A stretch of 64,000 nt of DNA from contig NC_018318.1 of NCBI RefSeq assembly GCF_000234665.1, positions 186,001 to 250,000 on the forward strand. The letters run 5' to 3'. Positions 1 to 11,695 of the stretch are shown in pieces. The stretch's first letter is position 1. Each line of letters starts with the position of its first letter. Below the pieces are notes generated by a model. That model was not told the origin of the DNA. It made no database searches and saw nothing but the letters and a program-made list of their open reading frames with translations. A program made the position numbers and the translations under genes. Origin of the DNA: Leishmania mexicana MHOM/GT/2001/U1103 (Eukaryota > Euglenozoa > Kinetoplastea > Trypanosomatida > Trypanosomatidae).

Positions 1-48
1 GAAACCCAGCATACAGCGCTACAGATTCCTTGCGTTTCACGTAGTGGC

Positions 49-1563
49 TTACGACGCCACCTCAGTGGAGGAGGCAAGCATTCTTGGCGCCATGCGCTCC
101 GCCTTTCGAATTAATATGCTGAGGGTTTCATCGATGTGGGCCAGCCTCCTGGTGATGTCGCTGGACATCGCGGACGCACCGGCGCTACTGTGCATGAGGT
201 GCCGGTGATTGACAAGCCCGCGCAGCTCCAACACTGGTAGTGACGTCGACGACGACGCCGGCGGCGGTGCAGCACCGTCCGAGTAACCTGTCTCCTCATT
301 TGCGCCAGGAGGCAACGGCGAAATCTTCGGCGACTTCACCTTCACCTCCTTGAAGAGAGAAAAGGAGCGCCGGCTAGTGGTGCTCTTGGGAATCTCGCCG
401 CTGGCGCTGAGGGCCGTGCTCATCGGCGAACGCGGGGACACGGTCGGAGTTGTGCGAAGAGATGACTGGCGGCTCACCGCGGTGAGGGCGTCATCAAAGG
501 TGTAGGTGGAGCGGATGAACGCCATCTCGGACTTGACAAACTCGCGGCGGAGGGAGCGAAAGCTGCAGGCCTGGTTGCTCAGCAGCAGTGCGTTGAACTG
601 AATGGAGAGCGGGTTGCGCTTCTCTAGCTTTGCCAGGTAGAGCTTCCACGCGCGCTGGATGGTGCGAGCCGCCTCACCAGGAACTTGTGCACACAGCTTG
701 TTGGTACGGAAGAGGGTGTGCAGGTTGCGCTCCGTCGGAGTGACCCGGATTAGCGCGTGCATCAGGCTGACGCACCAGGCGATGACGAGCAACCCCAGGC
801 ACCAGGCGAGAAAGGCCGTGAACCGCCCCACCCACGTCGATGGGGCGACGTCGCTGTACCCGACGAAACCCATGGTGGAGGAGCAGAAGTACACGGCGTC
901 CGCGTAGCTGACCTCCTCACCCTTGGTATAGAGCAGAGCCAGCCCGAGCCACGCCACGATAAAGCCGCACGCCGTCACGATGGCGTGCCGAGATATAAAG
1001 GTGTGGCGGAACATGTAGAGGGAGTTGAAGCGATACCCACACAGCGACGCCACGGCGCGCGTGAAGACGCTCTGGGTGGAGAGGCGCGTGAGGTACATCA
1101 CGTAGACGTACGAGCGCAGTACAATGAAGCTGTCCAGCGCCCGAGCCCAGGTGGAAGTGTCCGTGAGGCCGGGCGGGGCCATAATGACCCAAACCAGCAT
1201 CTCGCACAGCATCAGCGACAGGTATGGGGAGTGCAGGGAGTTCACGGCATGACTTGCTGGGTTCGTCATACCCGCAAAGCGCGCCTTTATACGGTAGACA
1301 GCGACAATGCATACCTCTCCCGCCAAGGAGAGGGCCAAAATGAGGACGTGGACCACGAGGTTACCAGCGTACCCGCTCACCTGAAAGATGGAAAGCATGT
1401 AGCACAGAAATGCGAGGAAGGCCATCACCCCTCTGAGCCAGCGGTGAGACATCTGGTCATGTTCGAGAGAGATGAGACGCTGCGTCATCGGGTTCGACGT
1501 GGGTGGCACGGGGGTCGGCGCCTGCGCCCGCGACAGCTTCTCGACACGCTCTCGAAGCTCCAT
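49..1563 (-). CDS. Potassium-channel-like subunit with GYSD pore motif
   Basis: A 504-residue protein starting at ATG 1563-1561. It has six predicted membrane helices, the first near residues 43-63, and a pore region around residues 222-242. The pore reads VGYSD (234-238) where potassium channels normally have GYGD. The S4-like segment (about 143-160) carries only two well-spaced arginines and no regular basic ladder, so voltage gating is unlikely. After the last helix an IQ-like stretch, TIQRAWKLYLAK (about 301-312), resembles the calmodulin-binding region of SK-type channels. The tail is long, serine/proline-rich and probably disordered. It aligns along its length with the next gene (2928-4592), sharing RWLRGV, the APST/TPST segment after the pore and FLAW/FIAW in S6. 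I infer that it assembles with that subunit; heteromeric potassium channels built from two such subunits are described in Trypanosoma brucei. It could conduct poorly or be regulatory. Confidence 0.8.
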   Translation of the reverse strand: MELRERVEKLSRAQAPTPVPPTSNPMTQRLISLEHDQMSHRWLRGVMAFLAFLCYMLSIFQVSGYAGNLVVHVLILALSLAGEVCIVAVYRIKARFAGMTNPASHAVNSLHSPYLSLMLCEMLVWVIMAPPGLTDTSTWARALDSFIVLRSYVYVMYLTRLSTQSVFTRAVASLCGYRFNSLYMFRHTFISRHAIVTACGFIVAWLGLALLYTKGEEVSYADAVYFCSSTMGFVGYSDVAPSTWVGRFTAFLAWCLGLLVIAWCVSLMHALIRVTPTERNLHTLFRTNKLCAQVPGEAARTIQRAWKLYLAKLEKRNPLSIQFNALLLSNQACSFRSLRREFVKSEMAFIRSTYTFDDALTAVSRQSSLRTTPTVSPRSPMSTALSASGEIPKSTTSRRSFSLFKEVKVKSPKISPLPPGANEETGYSDGAAPPPASSSTSLPVLELRGLVNHRHLMHSSAGASAMSSDITRRLAHIDETLSILIRKAERMAPRMLASSTEVAS

Positions 1564-2927
1564 CGCTCCACTTGCGCCTCTTTGTATGTGCTGAGTGGGC
1601 TACACACAACCGTTTGTCATGTTCCACCGTGCTCGGCAACAGCCTGATGCGCCGCCGCCGCTGCTGCTGGTCGCTTTTCCTTTGCGTGGCGTGATATTAT
1701 TACCACCGCTGCGGGCTCTCTCTTTTTTTTTTGGGTAGAGTGAGCTATGCTTGTCGGGCGTTCTCACTTACTGTGTGCGTGTTTGTGTGGTGCGGCAGCG
1801 GTAGCACAACCGAGAGAGAGACGAGTCGAAAAGTGAATGGTCATCTGGCGCGAACACCGCCGGCCACAACGACGACACCTCGCAAACGGCGTATTGACGT
1901 CCAAGATACCAACAGCAGACATGGGGAGCATGATGCCATCGAGTCAAACACCATACTCTTCGGGCGTCGCTGCACGCAACGAGCTGCACCGTTTCTAGTT
2001 GCGTGTTCCTCGCACATTAGGGGCAGGTGCTGGAGCTTCTCAGCACAGAGGGGCACATCATGCACACTTGGTTGTCAGCTATGCTGCCCCTTCTGCTATT
2101 CCTGTTTGAAAAGAAAAAGGAAAAACTGCATCACGCTCGTCTCAGACGCGCTGTACGGAGGCGAAACACACACGCACACGCACACAGACCACAATCCTCC
2201 TCATGCCAGGACGGCTGCTCCATCAACTCGCCCCTGACTCTTTACTTTTCAGAGGAAAAAAGGAAAATCCAACGGCATCCCCCTCAGCACCACCACCACT
2301 ACCACCGCCACTTCTTTCGACATGCGCTGAGGAGGGAGGGGGAGGGAAGGGGGGAGGGTGAGCGGGGAGAGATGAAGCCTCCCCCCAACCACCACCTTCA
2401 AAAAACAAAACACAGAAAGGATCACTGATAAAGCCTATATATATAAGTGTATATAGCGGAAGGGAGAAGAGAGAGCGAACAGGCAACAGTGCAGAGACAC
2501 CACAACATACGCGCTCGCTCGCTCGCACGTGCGCCCATGTGTTTTGTGTGCCTCCGTCATTGCTCCCTGCATCTGTGTATAGGGTGCGTAGCAGTCGGGG
2601 CGACTTGGCGGCCTCGTGCGCGAAGGTGAGAAGGTGGGGGGGGGGTGGGATCGAGAAAGGCGCAACACGGGCGAGAGGCGTAAAACCTCCAAGGGACCAA
2701 GAGACACAGAGTTGAGCGACTGAAAGACACATCAAGACCGCAACAGTGAAAAAAGCAAATTGGGAGGAGGATCAGGCTGCTGATGAGCGGAGCCGGCCGT
2801 CTTTCCTTCCGCCACCTCAGATGCGTCTTTGAGCGCCTTGGACGGACTTGGCGGCCCTTCTGCTTTCCCTCCCTCTCTCTTCCTGCCTCTCAGATCCTGC
2901 ACCTGATCGCCCCATCAGCCATCTACA
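1564..2927. other. Intergenic region, no gene seen
   Basis: Holds purine-rich runs on the plus strand (for example 2331-2390 and 2632-2650), which are pyrimidine-rich on the transcribed strand and suit trans-splicing signals. There is also a short TA run near 2436-2455. Short open frames here have compositions dictated by the repeats and look non-coding. Confidence 0.5.
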
Positions 2928-4592
2928 TCACATCTGGGACACAGCCATGCTGGGGGGATGTGTCTCGGCCACAGCGCTTATAGCCTCTAGCACCTCTGTG
3001 AGACGCGCACACTTCTGCTCCAGCTGCGCCACCCGGTCCCTCCACTCCGCCATCTCTGCCACTGACGCTGCTGTGCCGCTGCTGCTCGTCAGGGCGGCCG
3101 GCGGCGCAGTGTCGATGGGCTCTAGCGAGTCACCTGGGAGAAGAATAATGGACTCGATGTCGTGCCTCGATAGCGATGAGGCTAGCACATCGCGGTTGCG
3201 CAGGGCGAGGTGCACACGATCCACATCCTTAGCACGCTGCAGCTGCCGCGCCGCCTTCTCCGTGAGTTGGAGGTATGCATTATATTGGTAGGCCGACAGC
3301 CCTGTAAGCGGATGAATGCTCGCCTCGTTGAGCGAGCGCATTGAACCGTTCAGCTGCTGCCGTGTGCGGCGGGCCGCGGCAATCATGTGAGTCAAAAGGC
3401 ACGACAGAGCCAGTGTGTAGACCTTCTGCTTCAAGGACGGCGCGTGAGGTCCAACCTTTCGAGCTTTGTGCAACCGCCACACCAGCTGGATGACGCGCGC
3501 AGAGCGCCCTCGCAGAGTGTGTGCGAGTTCGTGACAGTCCATTAACGTCTGCATATTGTGCGAGCGGTCCGACGCCTGCAACAGCGAGTACATGGTGATG
3601 ATCAGGAAGGCCATGATGACGTAGCTCACGATCCAGGCGATGAAGGCAACGGCGCGGCCCGAAAGCGTGGAGGGGGTGATGTCGCCGTACCCCAGCGTCG
3701 ACAGAGACTGAAAGGAAAACCAGAGGGCATCACCGAGGGAGAGGTTCTGGGTGCGTGCGAATAGGCAGCCGACTGTCAGCCACGCACATATCACCACCGT
3801 CACCACGACGCGCGTCTTGTGGTGGAGCAGTCCGGTGCGAATAAGGAAGGAGGTGGAAAGTGGCAGGTCACTGATCGCGGACATGGCACGGCAGAAGGTT
3901 CGGTACACGTACATAGCGTTGTTCAGGTACACGATGACGGAGTACAGGCGCAAGAAGATGAAGTAGTTGAGCAGCTCCACGTACTGCTTGCCAATGGGGG
4001 CAAAAGGCGGGGTCTGGATGTTCCACAGCACGATTTCGGCCACCATGTGCAGGAAGTGCGGTGAGGTGAAGATGTTGCGCTCCTCGAACAGCAGGTTTGC
4101 CACGCCAGAGAGCTGCGCTTTGACCTGGTACGTTTTACATATGACTAGGATGGCGGCCTGGGAGACGATAAAGATGGTGCAGTTCACCAGAAACGCCGAT
4201 TTCCCAATGCTCAGCAGCGAGAGAATGAACACGGTGATGGAGAGCAGCGCCTGCACCCCGCGCAGCCAGCGGTGATACACCGATAGAACCTCTAGCGCGG
4301 TCAGTTCCCTCGCCAGCATCTTCGGCGGCGCCTCCTGGTAACGTACGTCGATATACAGATCGTCCTTCAAGAAGTGCTTGATACGACGTCCGAGAAGTCG
4401 CGGCCCTTTCGTGATGGATCGCTTCATGTTCGCGAAGGCGCTGCGACGCCGCTTCGCTGCGATGATGGTGCCGCCGGGGGCGGCGGCGGCGGCCGCAGGC
4501 GTGGTAGATCTCTGTTCATCCGATGATGCAGCCGCAGGTGGAAAGGAGGCATCGAAGCCGCCCTCCGCGATCTTCGAAGACGTGCTAGACAT
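2928..4592 (-). CDS. Potassium channel subunit, SK-like, canonical GYGD pore
   Basis: A 554-residue protein. The open frame runs upstream to 4652 but begins there with GTG, so the ATG at 4592-4590 (MSSTSSKIAEGG) is taken as the start. After an alanine-rich, basic N-terminal region come six membrane helices, the first at about residues 109-131. The pore loop STLGYGDITPST places the selectivity filter GYGD at residues 301-304. The fourth helix region (FIFLRLYSVIVYL) has a single arginine, so a classical voltage sensor is absent. A VIQLVWRLHKARK stretch (367-379) after S6 resembles an IQ or calmodulin-binding helix, and a coiled coil is likely near the C-terminus (about 520-545). The protein belongs to the small-conductance calcium-activated potassium-channel family by architecture. 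Its paralogue at 49-1563 lies directly downstream in the same transcription unit. Location, plasma membrane or intracellular, cannot be told from sequence. Confidence 0.85.
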   Translation of the reverse strand: MSSTSSKIAEGGFDASFPPAAASSDEQRSTTPAAAAAAPGGTIIAAKRRRSAFANMKRSITKGPRLLGRRIKHFLKDDLYIDVRYQEAPPKMLARELTALEVLSVYHRWLRGVQALLSITVFILSLLSIGKSAFLVNCTIFIVSQAAILVICKTYQVKAQLSGVANLLFEERNIFTSPHFLHMVAEIVLWNIQTPPFAPIGKQYVELLNYFIFLRLYSVIVYLNNAMYVYRTFCRAMSAISDLPLSTSFLIRTGLLHHKTRVVVTVVICAWLTVGCLFARTQNLSLGDALWFSFQSLSTLGYGDITPSTLSGRAVAFIAWIVSYVIMAFLIITMYSLLQASDRSHNMQTLMDCHELAHTLRGRSARVIQLVWRLHKARKVGPHAPSLKQKVYTLALSCLLTHMIAAARRTRQQLNGSMRSLNEASIHPLTGLSAYQYNAYLQLTEKAARQLQRAKDVDRVHLALRNRDVLASSLSRHDIESIILLPGDSLEPIDTAPPAALTSSSGTAASVAEMAEWRDRVAQLEQKCARLTEVLEAISAVAETHPPSMAVSQM

Positions 4593-7209
4593 TATTGCAG
4601 AGCGCACGAAGGGGAGGGGAGGAGCAGGCGAAGCAGCAAAGACGTGGCACACGTGTGTGTGTGTGGGGGGGGGGGCAAAGGACTAGGCGGGGGGGGGGAG
4701 GAAAACCGGGGGTGGGGGGGATTGAGGAGTTGGGGACGCGGCTGCGCGGGTATTGCGAGTTTCCGTGTGTGTATGTGTCTGGTATGAGGGTGTCAACATC
4801 GGAGGAGGAGGGAGCATGGACGACCGGTGACGGGCACCGGATACGATGACGAAGTCTTTTTTATTTTTCCTTCAAGGTGTCACTTCACCATGAAAAGCTC
4901 CATGAAAATATACGCATACACAGCCACACCTCATCTGCCGCCGCAGCGGCGCGGCTACATCCGCGTCGTCTAGGACGAGCCGTCCTGCCGTCGAATCGGG
5001 CCCACGCGTCTAACGAGCTTTTCTCGTTTTTCCCCGCCCTTTCTTCGGTTACGTCATGGGCGATCGGGGCCAGATGGACCCGGGTGGGCCCCACGCATCG
5101 AGCGAGGCGGGCAGTATCCAGGGTCCTGCTCGAGGGGAAAAGCGGTGGCCTCTGTCATGGATAGCAGGGGGGGTCGTCCAGGTGGATGTCGCATGAGCTC
5201 AGGGAGGATGCTGGAAAGCCCCAGGGAAGGGTCCTCTGGAGGACCCAATGGTGCAACTCGAGGGAGCTCTCTTCATGCCTCCGACATCTGTGCTTCATCA
5301 GCTCACCCGGTCAGACGTAGGGGATGCCGGATGTTGTGCGCGCATGCACTTTGGGGCTGATTGGGATGGGATTCCTTCGCGCCCTTCGCCGTCCCATCAC
5401 TCCTGCTCTCCGCACCTCTGCATTCTTTCTTTCAGTGTTATACACCATGCCAGCTGTCCTTGACAGCACGTGCGCACAGTGCTCGCTGTCTACATCTGCC
5501 ATTCGCGTACCGGAGCAAGGGACAGGAAACGACAGAGAGACATTCGTCATTGCACATCGAGGGTGGAGGATAAGGAGCGGGGGGAGAGCCGAGGGGCCTC
5601 GCATCACCGTCGCAGACGCAGGAAGAGAGGCGTGCGCTGCGTGCGCGTGTGTGTATGCGTCCGCGTTCATGTGGGGTGGGTAGGTGGGTGGTGGGCGGGA
5701 CACATCCAGGCATCACACGCACACGCGGGAGGGGAGGGGAAGAACACAAACGAAAAAAAAAGATGATCGTGCTTACACGATCGAGTTCCTCGGAAGAGAA
5801 AACGAAAGTTGGGAAAAGCAGCAGCAGCAGCAGCGAGGTCCAAGTGCGTACATGTGCATGGATGCCTACGTTGCAGGATGTATCCTCGCAGGTAACAGGA
5901 AGAGGCGAAAGCAGCGTGCGTGTGAGACGAGGTTCGGCGTCGTGTAGTCGGCGACACACTTCTGGCTCATTGGCGCGGTGCCCCTTCGTGAACATACACA
6001 CGCACACGCACACGCACGCAAGGCCAAACTCTATGTCACGCGTTCCATCAAAGTAATGTGCACATCCATACCCCTCCCCACCAAAAAAAAAGGTGAGGGA
6101 GAAGATTTCCCTGCAAGAAAGGAATAGCGATGCCTGGACATTGCCCAAGTGTCGGGGGGCTCACATGCACGCGCACCCATCCATGCATCGCCTTCACCAC
6201 TCCGACATCCTCAGCCGTGAAAGAAAAAGAAACCGAAGAGGAGAGGGAGCGGGTGCATTGGGTTCCACAGAGGCAAGAGAGAAAACAACAAAGACGCTCC
6301 CGTTACACTCATACACATGAGGGGACATGACCAGCTAACACGGGACAGACATCGAACACGCGTCAAGCAGTCAAGAGGAGGCCACCCAGAATGATCATCA
6401 CAACAACAAAATGAGAGTCGACATCCAACATATATATTCAACGCGTGTCCGTTGCGTAAGGGGCACCAACACACGAGGTGAAAGGGAAACAAAAAATAAC
6501 GAATAACAAAGGAAACCAACAATGCCATCGCCCAGAAGGTGCCAGCGTGTGCGTGCGTGTGATGGAGATGAGAGGGAAGGGGAGGGCAGGTAGTCGTACA
6601 AGCTAAGAACACCGAAATCCATCATCCGATGCCAACGTAAGCACACACAGACACACAGACAGACTCATACTTCGAAGGCGAGGTGGCGTGTACAGCGCCA
6701 AGTGGTAGCGCGCTTGAAAAAAAAAGAATCCCTTTGTTCATGTTGCGGCTGCTGACACTGCTGGTGGTGCAGGGATCCGTAACGCATGCCGCCCGAAAAG
6801 ATGAGGCAAGAAAGGCTGGCGCACACACCCACCCACACACACACTTGCGCACCTGCGCAGGGATGCACGCGAAAGAGCAGCGCACGTGCCTGTTTCTTTC
6901 GAGAGGTCCAACGTTGATCGAGTTTTTCGGTTTCAGGTCGCTGGTGCTACCGATGCGGCGCCACCGTGTGTGACGGTCGCCGTGGACACCAAGGCCTCGC
7001 TTGGTGCATCCAAAACTGGACCTGTGACTCAGACGAGGTGGCCATTTGCCGGCAGACCCCCGGCAACTACTATCCCGGGGTGGGGCGCGAGTGGCTGTAG
7101 ATCTGCAACCCCGTTCCTGCGGACATTCGACTCATTCTTTGACTTGCCCACTGCTGCTCCCATGGGAAGAGATGGACTTCTGCCGCTTCTTGTCGACTCG
7201 GCTGCCATT
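4593..7209. other. Long intergenic region
   Basis: About 2.6 kb with no credible gene. It contains poly-G runs near 4665-4720, a GC-rich segment at 4856-5350 listed separately, GCA repeats at 5818-5834, CA repeats at 5996-6020 and 6818-6843, and purine-rich tracts. The longest frames (for example 5438-6148 minus) are low-complexity and look non-coding. Confidence 0.5.
4856..5350 (-). repeat. Candidate SIDER-like degenerate retroposon
   Basis: This stretch stands out from its surroundings. It is GC-balanced, free of CA/GT runs, and on the minus strand ends in an A-rich tail (the plus strand reads gtcttttttatttttcc near 4853-4870). It would sit in the 3' untranslated region of the gene at 7210-8286. 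Leishmania SIDER elements are short degenerate retroposons, typically in 3' UTRs with A-rich ends. The assignment rests on position, tail and a general resemblance, not on an alignment. Confidence 0.35.
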
Positions 7210-8286
7210 TTAGCCGCCGCCATCGCCGTTGCTTCTGCCTCGCGACCTATTTCGCGAACCGCTGCATTCCTCTGAGCTGCTCAGTTCGTCGAGAATGGCA
7301 CATGCACTCTTTTCGCGGTACTGCGATACGAGGTCCACAGTAAGCAGCTGAAGCTCGCGCACCCGTGTTGCTGGTCGACCGATGCTGTAGGGTCCTGCAA
7401 CAACAACGAAGAGAAAGAGAAGCAGCAGCAGCAGGGTATCGACGCCGCCGGCGATGTAGACAGTGATGACCTTGTAGAAAGGCTGCTGTGACCTCGTCGT
7501 GTTCGTGATGGCGTTCTGCGGGTTTTCGCCAAAAATGGGCGTTGCACTCGACGCGCTGAGGTTGGTGGCGGTCTCGAGCAGTGTGTAGGTGGTCACGAGA
7601 TCGACAAAGCGCCATTCTCCGTACGCGTCCATGGCGAGATTGATGAGAGAGGTGCTGCTGAAGAGCGGCGTGCTGCAGTTACTGTTGGCGTCCAGGTAAG
7701 ACTGTGAGAAGTTCGTGTAGAAGCCGTTCACGCTCGTCGCGCCGTTCCAGAAGAGCGTCCGCGGGATGACTTGGGCCATGGTGGTGCGCAGATCTTGGCT
7801 CTCGACGCGCCAGAAGAGCGGGCAGCAGAGCTTGTTCGCGGCTGGACAGTCCGCTGGAGGGGCGGCAGCCAGAAGGGACTTGAAGCATGTTGTTCCGTCG
7901 ACGTTACCCAAATTATTGTCGATGCACTCGTGGAAGCCGCCGCCAACAGCGCGCACGTTCGACTTTGCAGAGGAGAGGAACCCGTTGAGCATGGCTACAA
8001 GGGCACTGTTCATGTCCGCGGAGAAGACGTAGGGGTACGTGGTGAGGCCGGTAAGGTGAGACTCACCCGTCACCGCGCTGCCGGAGTACATGGTGTAGTT
8101 GTAGGTGCTGCCAGCGCGTAGAAGAAAGAGGTCACGCGACGGCAGCAGCGCTGCGGCATGCAGGACACCTGGGAGGTTCAACGACGGCGAGAAGGAGGAG
8201 GAAGAGATGCACACGACAGCGGCTAGAAGCAGTGCGAGAAACGCGCAGGGCCGCTGCTGTATGGTGCAGCGCGCGCAAGGCGCCAT
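7210..8286 (-). CDS. Conserved cysteine-rich single-pass membrane protein
   Basis: A 358-residue protein of unknown function. The open frame extends upstream to 8745, but that part is proline/serine-rich repeat translation. The ATG at 8286-8284 begins a hydrophobic signal sequence (about residues 14-29). A luminal or extracellular domain follows, with cysteines at 121, 134, 147, 154 and 155 and several N-glycosylation sequons (N63, N192, N203, N242, N262). One membrane helix lies at about residues 273-297, then a short basic, serine-rich cytoplasmic tail. It is a clear paralogue of the product at 11696-13165: both share CFK(S/T)LL, a DC...LCC...(F/Y)WR block, FW(N/D)G, VNGFYTNFS (186-194) and a D(A)xGEWR block (220-226). 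The pair probably arose by duplication and divergence. I recognise no enzymatic motif; a surface or secretory-pathway role is inference. Confidence 0.75.
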   Translation of the reverse strand: MAPCARCTIQQRPCAFLALLLAAVVCISSSSFSPSLNLPGVLHAAALLPSRDLFLLRAGSTYNYTMYSGSAVTGESHLTGLTTYPYVFSADMNSALVAMLNGFLSSAKSNVRAVGGGFHECIDNNLGNVDGTTCFKSLLAAAPPADCPAANKLCCPLFWRVESQDLRTTMAQVIPRTLFWNGATSVNGFYTNFSQSYLDANSNCSTPLFSSTSLINLAMDAYGEWRFVDLVTTYTLLETATNLSASSATPIFGENPQNAITNTTRSQQPFYKVITVYIAGGVDTLLLLLLFLFVVVAGPYSIGRPATRVRELQLLTVDLVSQYREKSACAILDELSSSEECSGSRNRSRGRSNGDGGG

Positions 8287-11200
8287 TCGATCGCTGGCAG
8301 CTACTTCGCGGTTCACACGACTACGCACAAAATCACCGGCAAACAACGGAAAATAAGTATTGTTTTGTTGTTGTTCGGGATGAACACAAAAGTGCACACG
8401 CGCCACTGTTGCCTGTGCCTCTTCCACGCTCGGCCCCCTTCCGCTGCACACAGACACACACAGGGGAAAGGCGAGGAGCGAGAGAATAAAGGCGGGGGGG
8501 GGGTGACTTGGAGAAACAGAGGGAGAGGGGGTGGGTTCGAGAGGCACCTGAGCACCGAGAGGAGGTGATTCACGTGTGCGCATGTGAGTTTGGCTGTGCG
8601 TCTGGGAAAGAGGTGCGGGTGCGGGTACGGGCCTTGTTGACGCGCACCGTGACGTCGACGCGCAGGCGGACGAGGAGCTTGTACAGGGGAACGCAAGAGG
8701 GAGGGAGTGGGAGGGGGTGGAGGAGAGAGAGGGAGAGAGAGACACGGCAACCGAGCAAGATAGACAGAAGTCGAGGATCAGTGAGTGGATGATGGGTGAA
8801 GGGAGGCAGCCATTCCTTCACGTGTGTGCTGGTACGAGGATGCACAAGGACAGCTGCCAAGCCGTCTGTGATGGGAGGAACCGTGCTCACAAGTGTTTTG
8901 CTGCCACTGACCGGATTGCGTGTGTGCTCGTGGAAGTAAGCGCGAATGGGGGTCGTACAACGCAGTGCGTTGCTCTGCCACTTTCGATGTCTCTCTGTCC
9001 GTGAATTTCAGACGCGTGGGGGAGGGGGTGGGGGAGAGAAAAGGAGTGCGACGATATGCTGTTCAGGTGCGTCCTTCAAACCCATCCTCCTCATAATACG
9101 CACAGGGTGATGAAGTAGATGTATATATATATATATATACGTGCGTGTAAAGTGAGAGAGCGATGCGGTGAGCTGGTGGGTGCGGTAAAGATGCAACACA
9201 GAGTAGAAAAAAACCGTGAGACAGATGAGGGAGAAGGGGAGACGGAGAAGTCGATTGCACAGAGTGATGCGACCGAGCGGTGCAGTTGTGCGCTCTGGTG
9301 AGCGCTGGGATGCGGGGATCCTTTGGAAGGGGAGTGCCATAGGACACTCAGAGAAGTTCGTTCATGCCCCCCCTCCCCCTCTGCCACCACCACCAAAGCT
9401 TTCCGCTGCTGCCTCTCCTCTCGCTCTCTCTCTACCTCACACATACATACAGTGTGCGTGCGATAGTGTGTTTGTGAGGAGAGAGAGGCTGCTCCATCCC
9501 CATCGAGGCAACAGTGTATGAACACCGACATCCGGAAAAAGCCGTCCTGTCCACAGCATCGACGGTGCGTGGGTGGTGGTGGCTGCGCAGAGTGTCTGTG
9601 CACACGCTATTTTATACGTGTATTATCAAGGAATAATAAAGGAGGCGAAGCGAGCGCACAGAGAGCGAATCACACTGTCAGCGAAGCCGGAGAAGCAAGC
9701 CAAGAAAAAAAAAGGCGATGATCGAGACCGCATATTGGGGAGAGGATAAGCACCGCCACACGCAGCATGGCACAGAGACACGGACAAAGTGTGTGTGTGT
9801 AGAACGTGTGGTGGTGGCAGAGTAGTGGCAGAGAGAAAGAGATGGCGAAACAGAAGATAAAACATAGCGACTTGAGTTTATATTGGCGGTGGACGCGCAC
9901 GCGTCACGCACCCCCCAGTCCTTCCTCTCTCTCTCTCCCCCCTCGCGCGCGCTCTCTCTCTGCGTGTGCTTGTTCCGTGGGACATCTTCAACCGATACTG
10001 TCAAGCGAACTCATCCACATATGTGTCACCATCAAGCGCTCGCGAGCGAGAAGGGGGGGGGAGGGAGAGAGCAACGGTACGTAGGTGTAAAGTGATTGGC
10101 GGCAAGAATGAATTTTCGCAGGCGGACACCGACCTCCCCAGCAGATACGCACGGAGGCGTCACCCAGGCACATGCTCACACAGCCGCAGGCCGCTCGATC
10201 GCACGCTCCTTCTACCTGTCTGAGAGAACACAACACAAACAGCAGCGAGGGCGGGGGGGGGGCACTAACGAAAGGAAACATGACGAAATCAACACGACGG
10301 CCACGGTGATGGAAAGTGCACACACAGACACACAGACATATCCACCCACCCACCCATCCACAGTCACACACGCCGATGGAATGATGATGAAGACATCCAA
10401 TACACCGGAAGAGGGGGAGGGGGAGGGGCATACCGTTCCACGTGGCAGCAGAAAGGGAGAGAATCAAAAGGAAAAAAATCTATGTACAACTGTGGTGAGG
10501 TAGGGATACATGGCTGAGGGAGAGAAACAAACAAAGTCCCTTCCGGTGCATGCATGCATGTGTGTGTGTGTGTCTGCCACCTCGTCGATGCTCTCCGTCA
10601 GTACCCACAGCCCCCCCCCCCCCCACACACACAGCCAAGAGCACTCACGCAAAAAAACCCACTTTCAAGTACGCTTAGTCTCACGGGACGAAGATCACGA
10701 GCTATAGGTAGAACCAGAGCTTGAGAGAGTACCCAGACGAGGACAGGGAGCAGAGAGAAAACACAACAACAGATGAGACACACGACCCGTTGTGCACATG
10801 GCGGCGGATGCCGTTTGGGTTGTGATGGTGACGGAGGCGTTTTTTTTTTTGTTTCTTTGGTTGCCGCACGCACATCATGAAAGGTACACATGAGGGGGAG
10901 GGGGAGGGGGAGGGGGGTAGAGAAAAGGCCGCTTGTGCCTGCGTGTGAGGAGGTGAGAAAACAACAAAAACGACACGGTGGAGAGTACGCTGCAAAAAAG
11001 ACGAAACAGCTGAGAGGATGCATGTGTCTTTGTGCGTGCGTACGTGTGTCCGAGGCGGGTCTGGCGACGGGCGAAGGGGAGGACAGGAGAGAGGAGATGG
11101 AGAAAAAAGGCCCTCCCTCCCTTCACACGCGAACACACGCGGACGGAGATATGCACACGGACGCACGCCCTCCCCCCAAAAAAGCAGCGTACAAGGATGT

Positions 11201-11373
11201 GCAGGTGACGTGTTAGGGGCGGGTGGGGGGTGAGGAGTGTGGGATGGAAAAAAAGAAAAAAAACGAAGGGCGAGCGCAGGACAGAGAAGAAGGGGAGGGG
11301 GAGGGGGGAGAGCACGCACACCAACGGAGCGGGCACACTACTTCCAGGCAAAAAAAAACAAAGGAACGGAATG

Positions 11374-11406
<33 letters not shown>

Positions 11407-11695
11407 CGGGACAACAAATATGCGCATCGATAGCACTCACAAGAAACAAAAAAGGCAGTCATAACAAAGGAGGGAGGGGAAGGGGGGAGGGGAGGATGGG
11501 AGACGTGGCAATGATAGTCGTCTTGCACGCTTGACCACAGCGCAGACACCCACACACCCACGAAAGCAGCTAGCAGCGAACTGGGTGCATGCAAGGAAAG
11601 ACAACAAATCTGGAGAGGGAGGGAGGGGAGGGTGCCCGACCACGACCTCTCCACCCCCTTCTGTCATCCACTTGTGGGGATTCAAGGAAACTTGT
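8287..11695. other. Long simple-sequence intergenic region
   Basis: About 3.4 kb with no credible gene. It holds repeated TA (9120-9140), CT/GA runs (9421-9432, 9931-9960), CA/GT repeats (10319-10334, 10557-10572, 11382-11406) and poly-G tracts (10251-10262, 10610-10624 as C). Minus-strand open frames here, such as 10702-11319 and 10875-11654, translate mainly into Pro/Ser/Leu/Cys and His-Thr repeats, reflecting the composition. Confidence 0.5.

Noticed and set aside
1564..2927. Possible strand-switch or promoter region
   Set aside because: Genes on both sides are on the minus strand, so there is no change of direction.
8287..8745. N-terminal extension of the 7210-8286 protein
   Set aside because: The added residues are Ser/Pro/His repeats, while the internal ATG begins a clean signal sequence matching its paralogue.
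10702..11654. Overlapping 205- and 259-residue minus-strand frames
   Set aside because: Composition is dictated by CT/CA simple repeats, and two overlapping frames look equally open.
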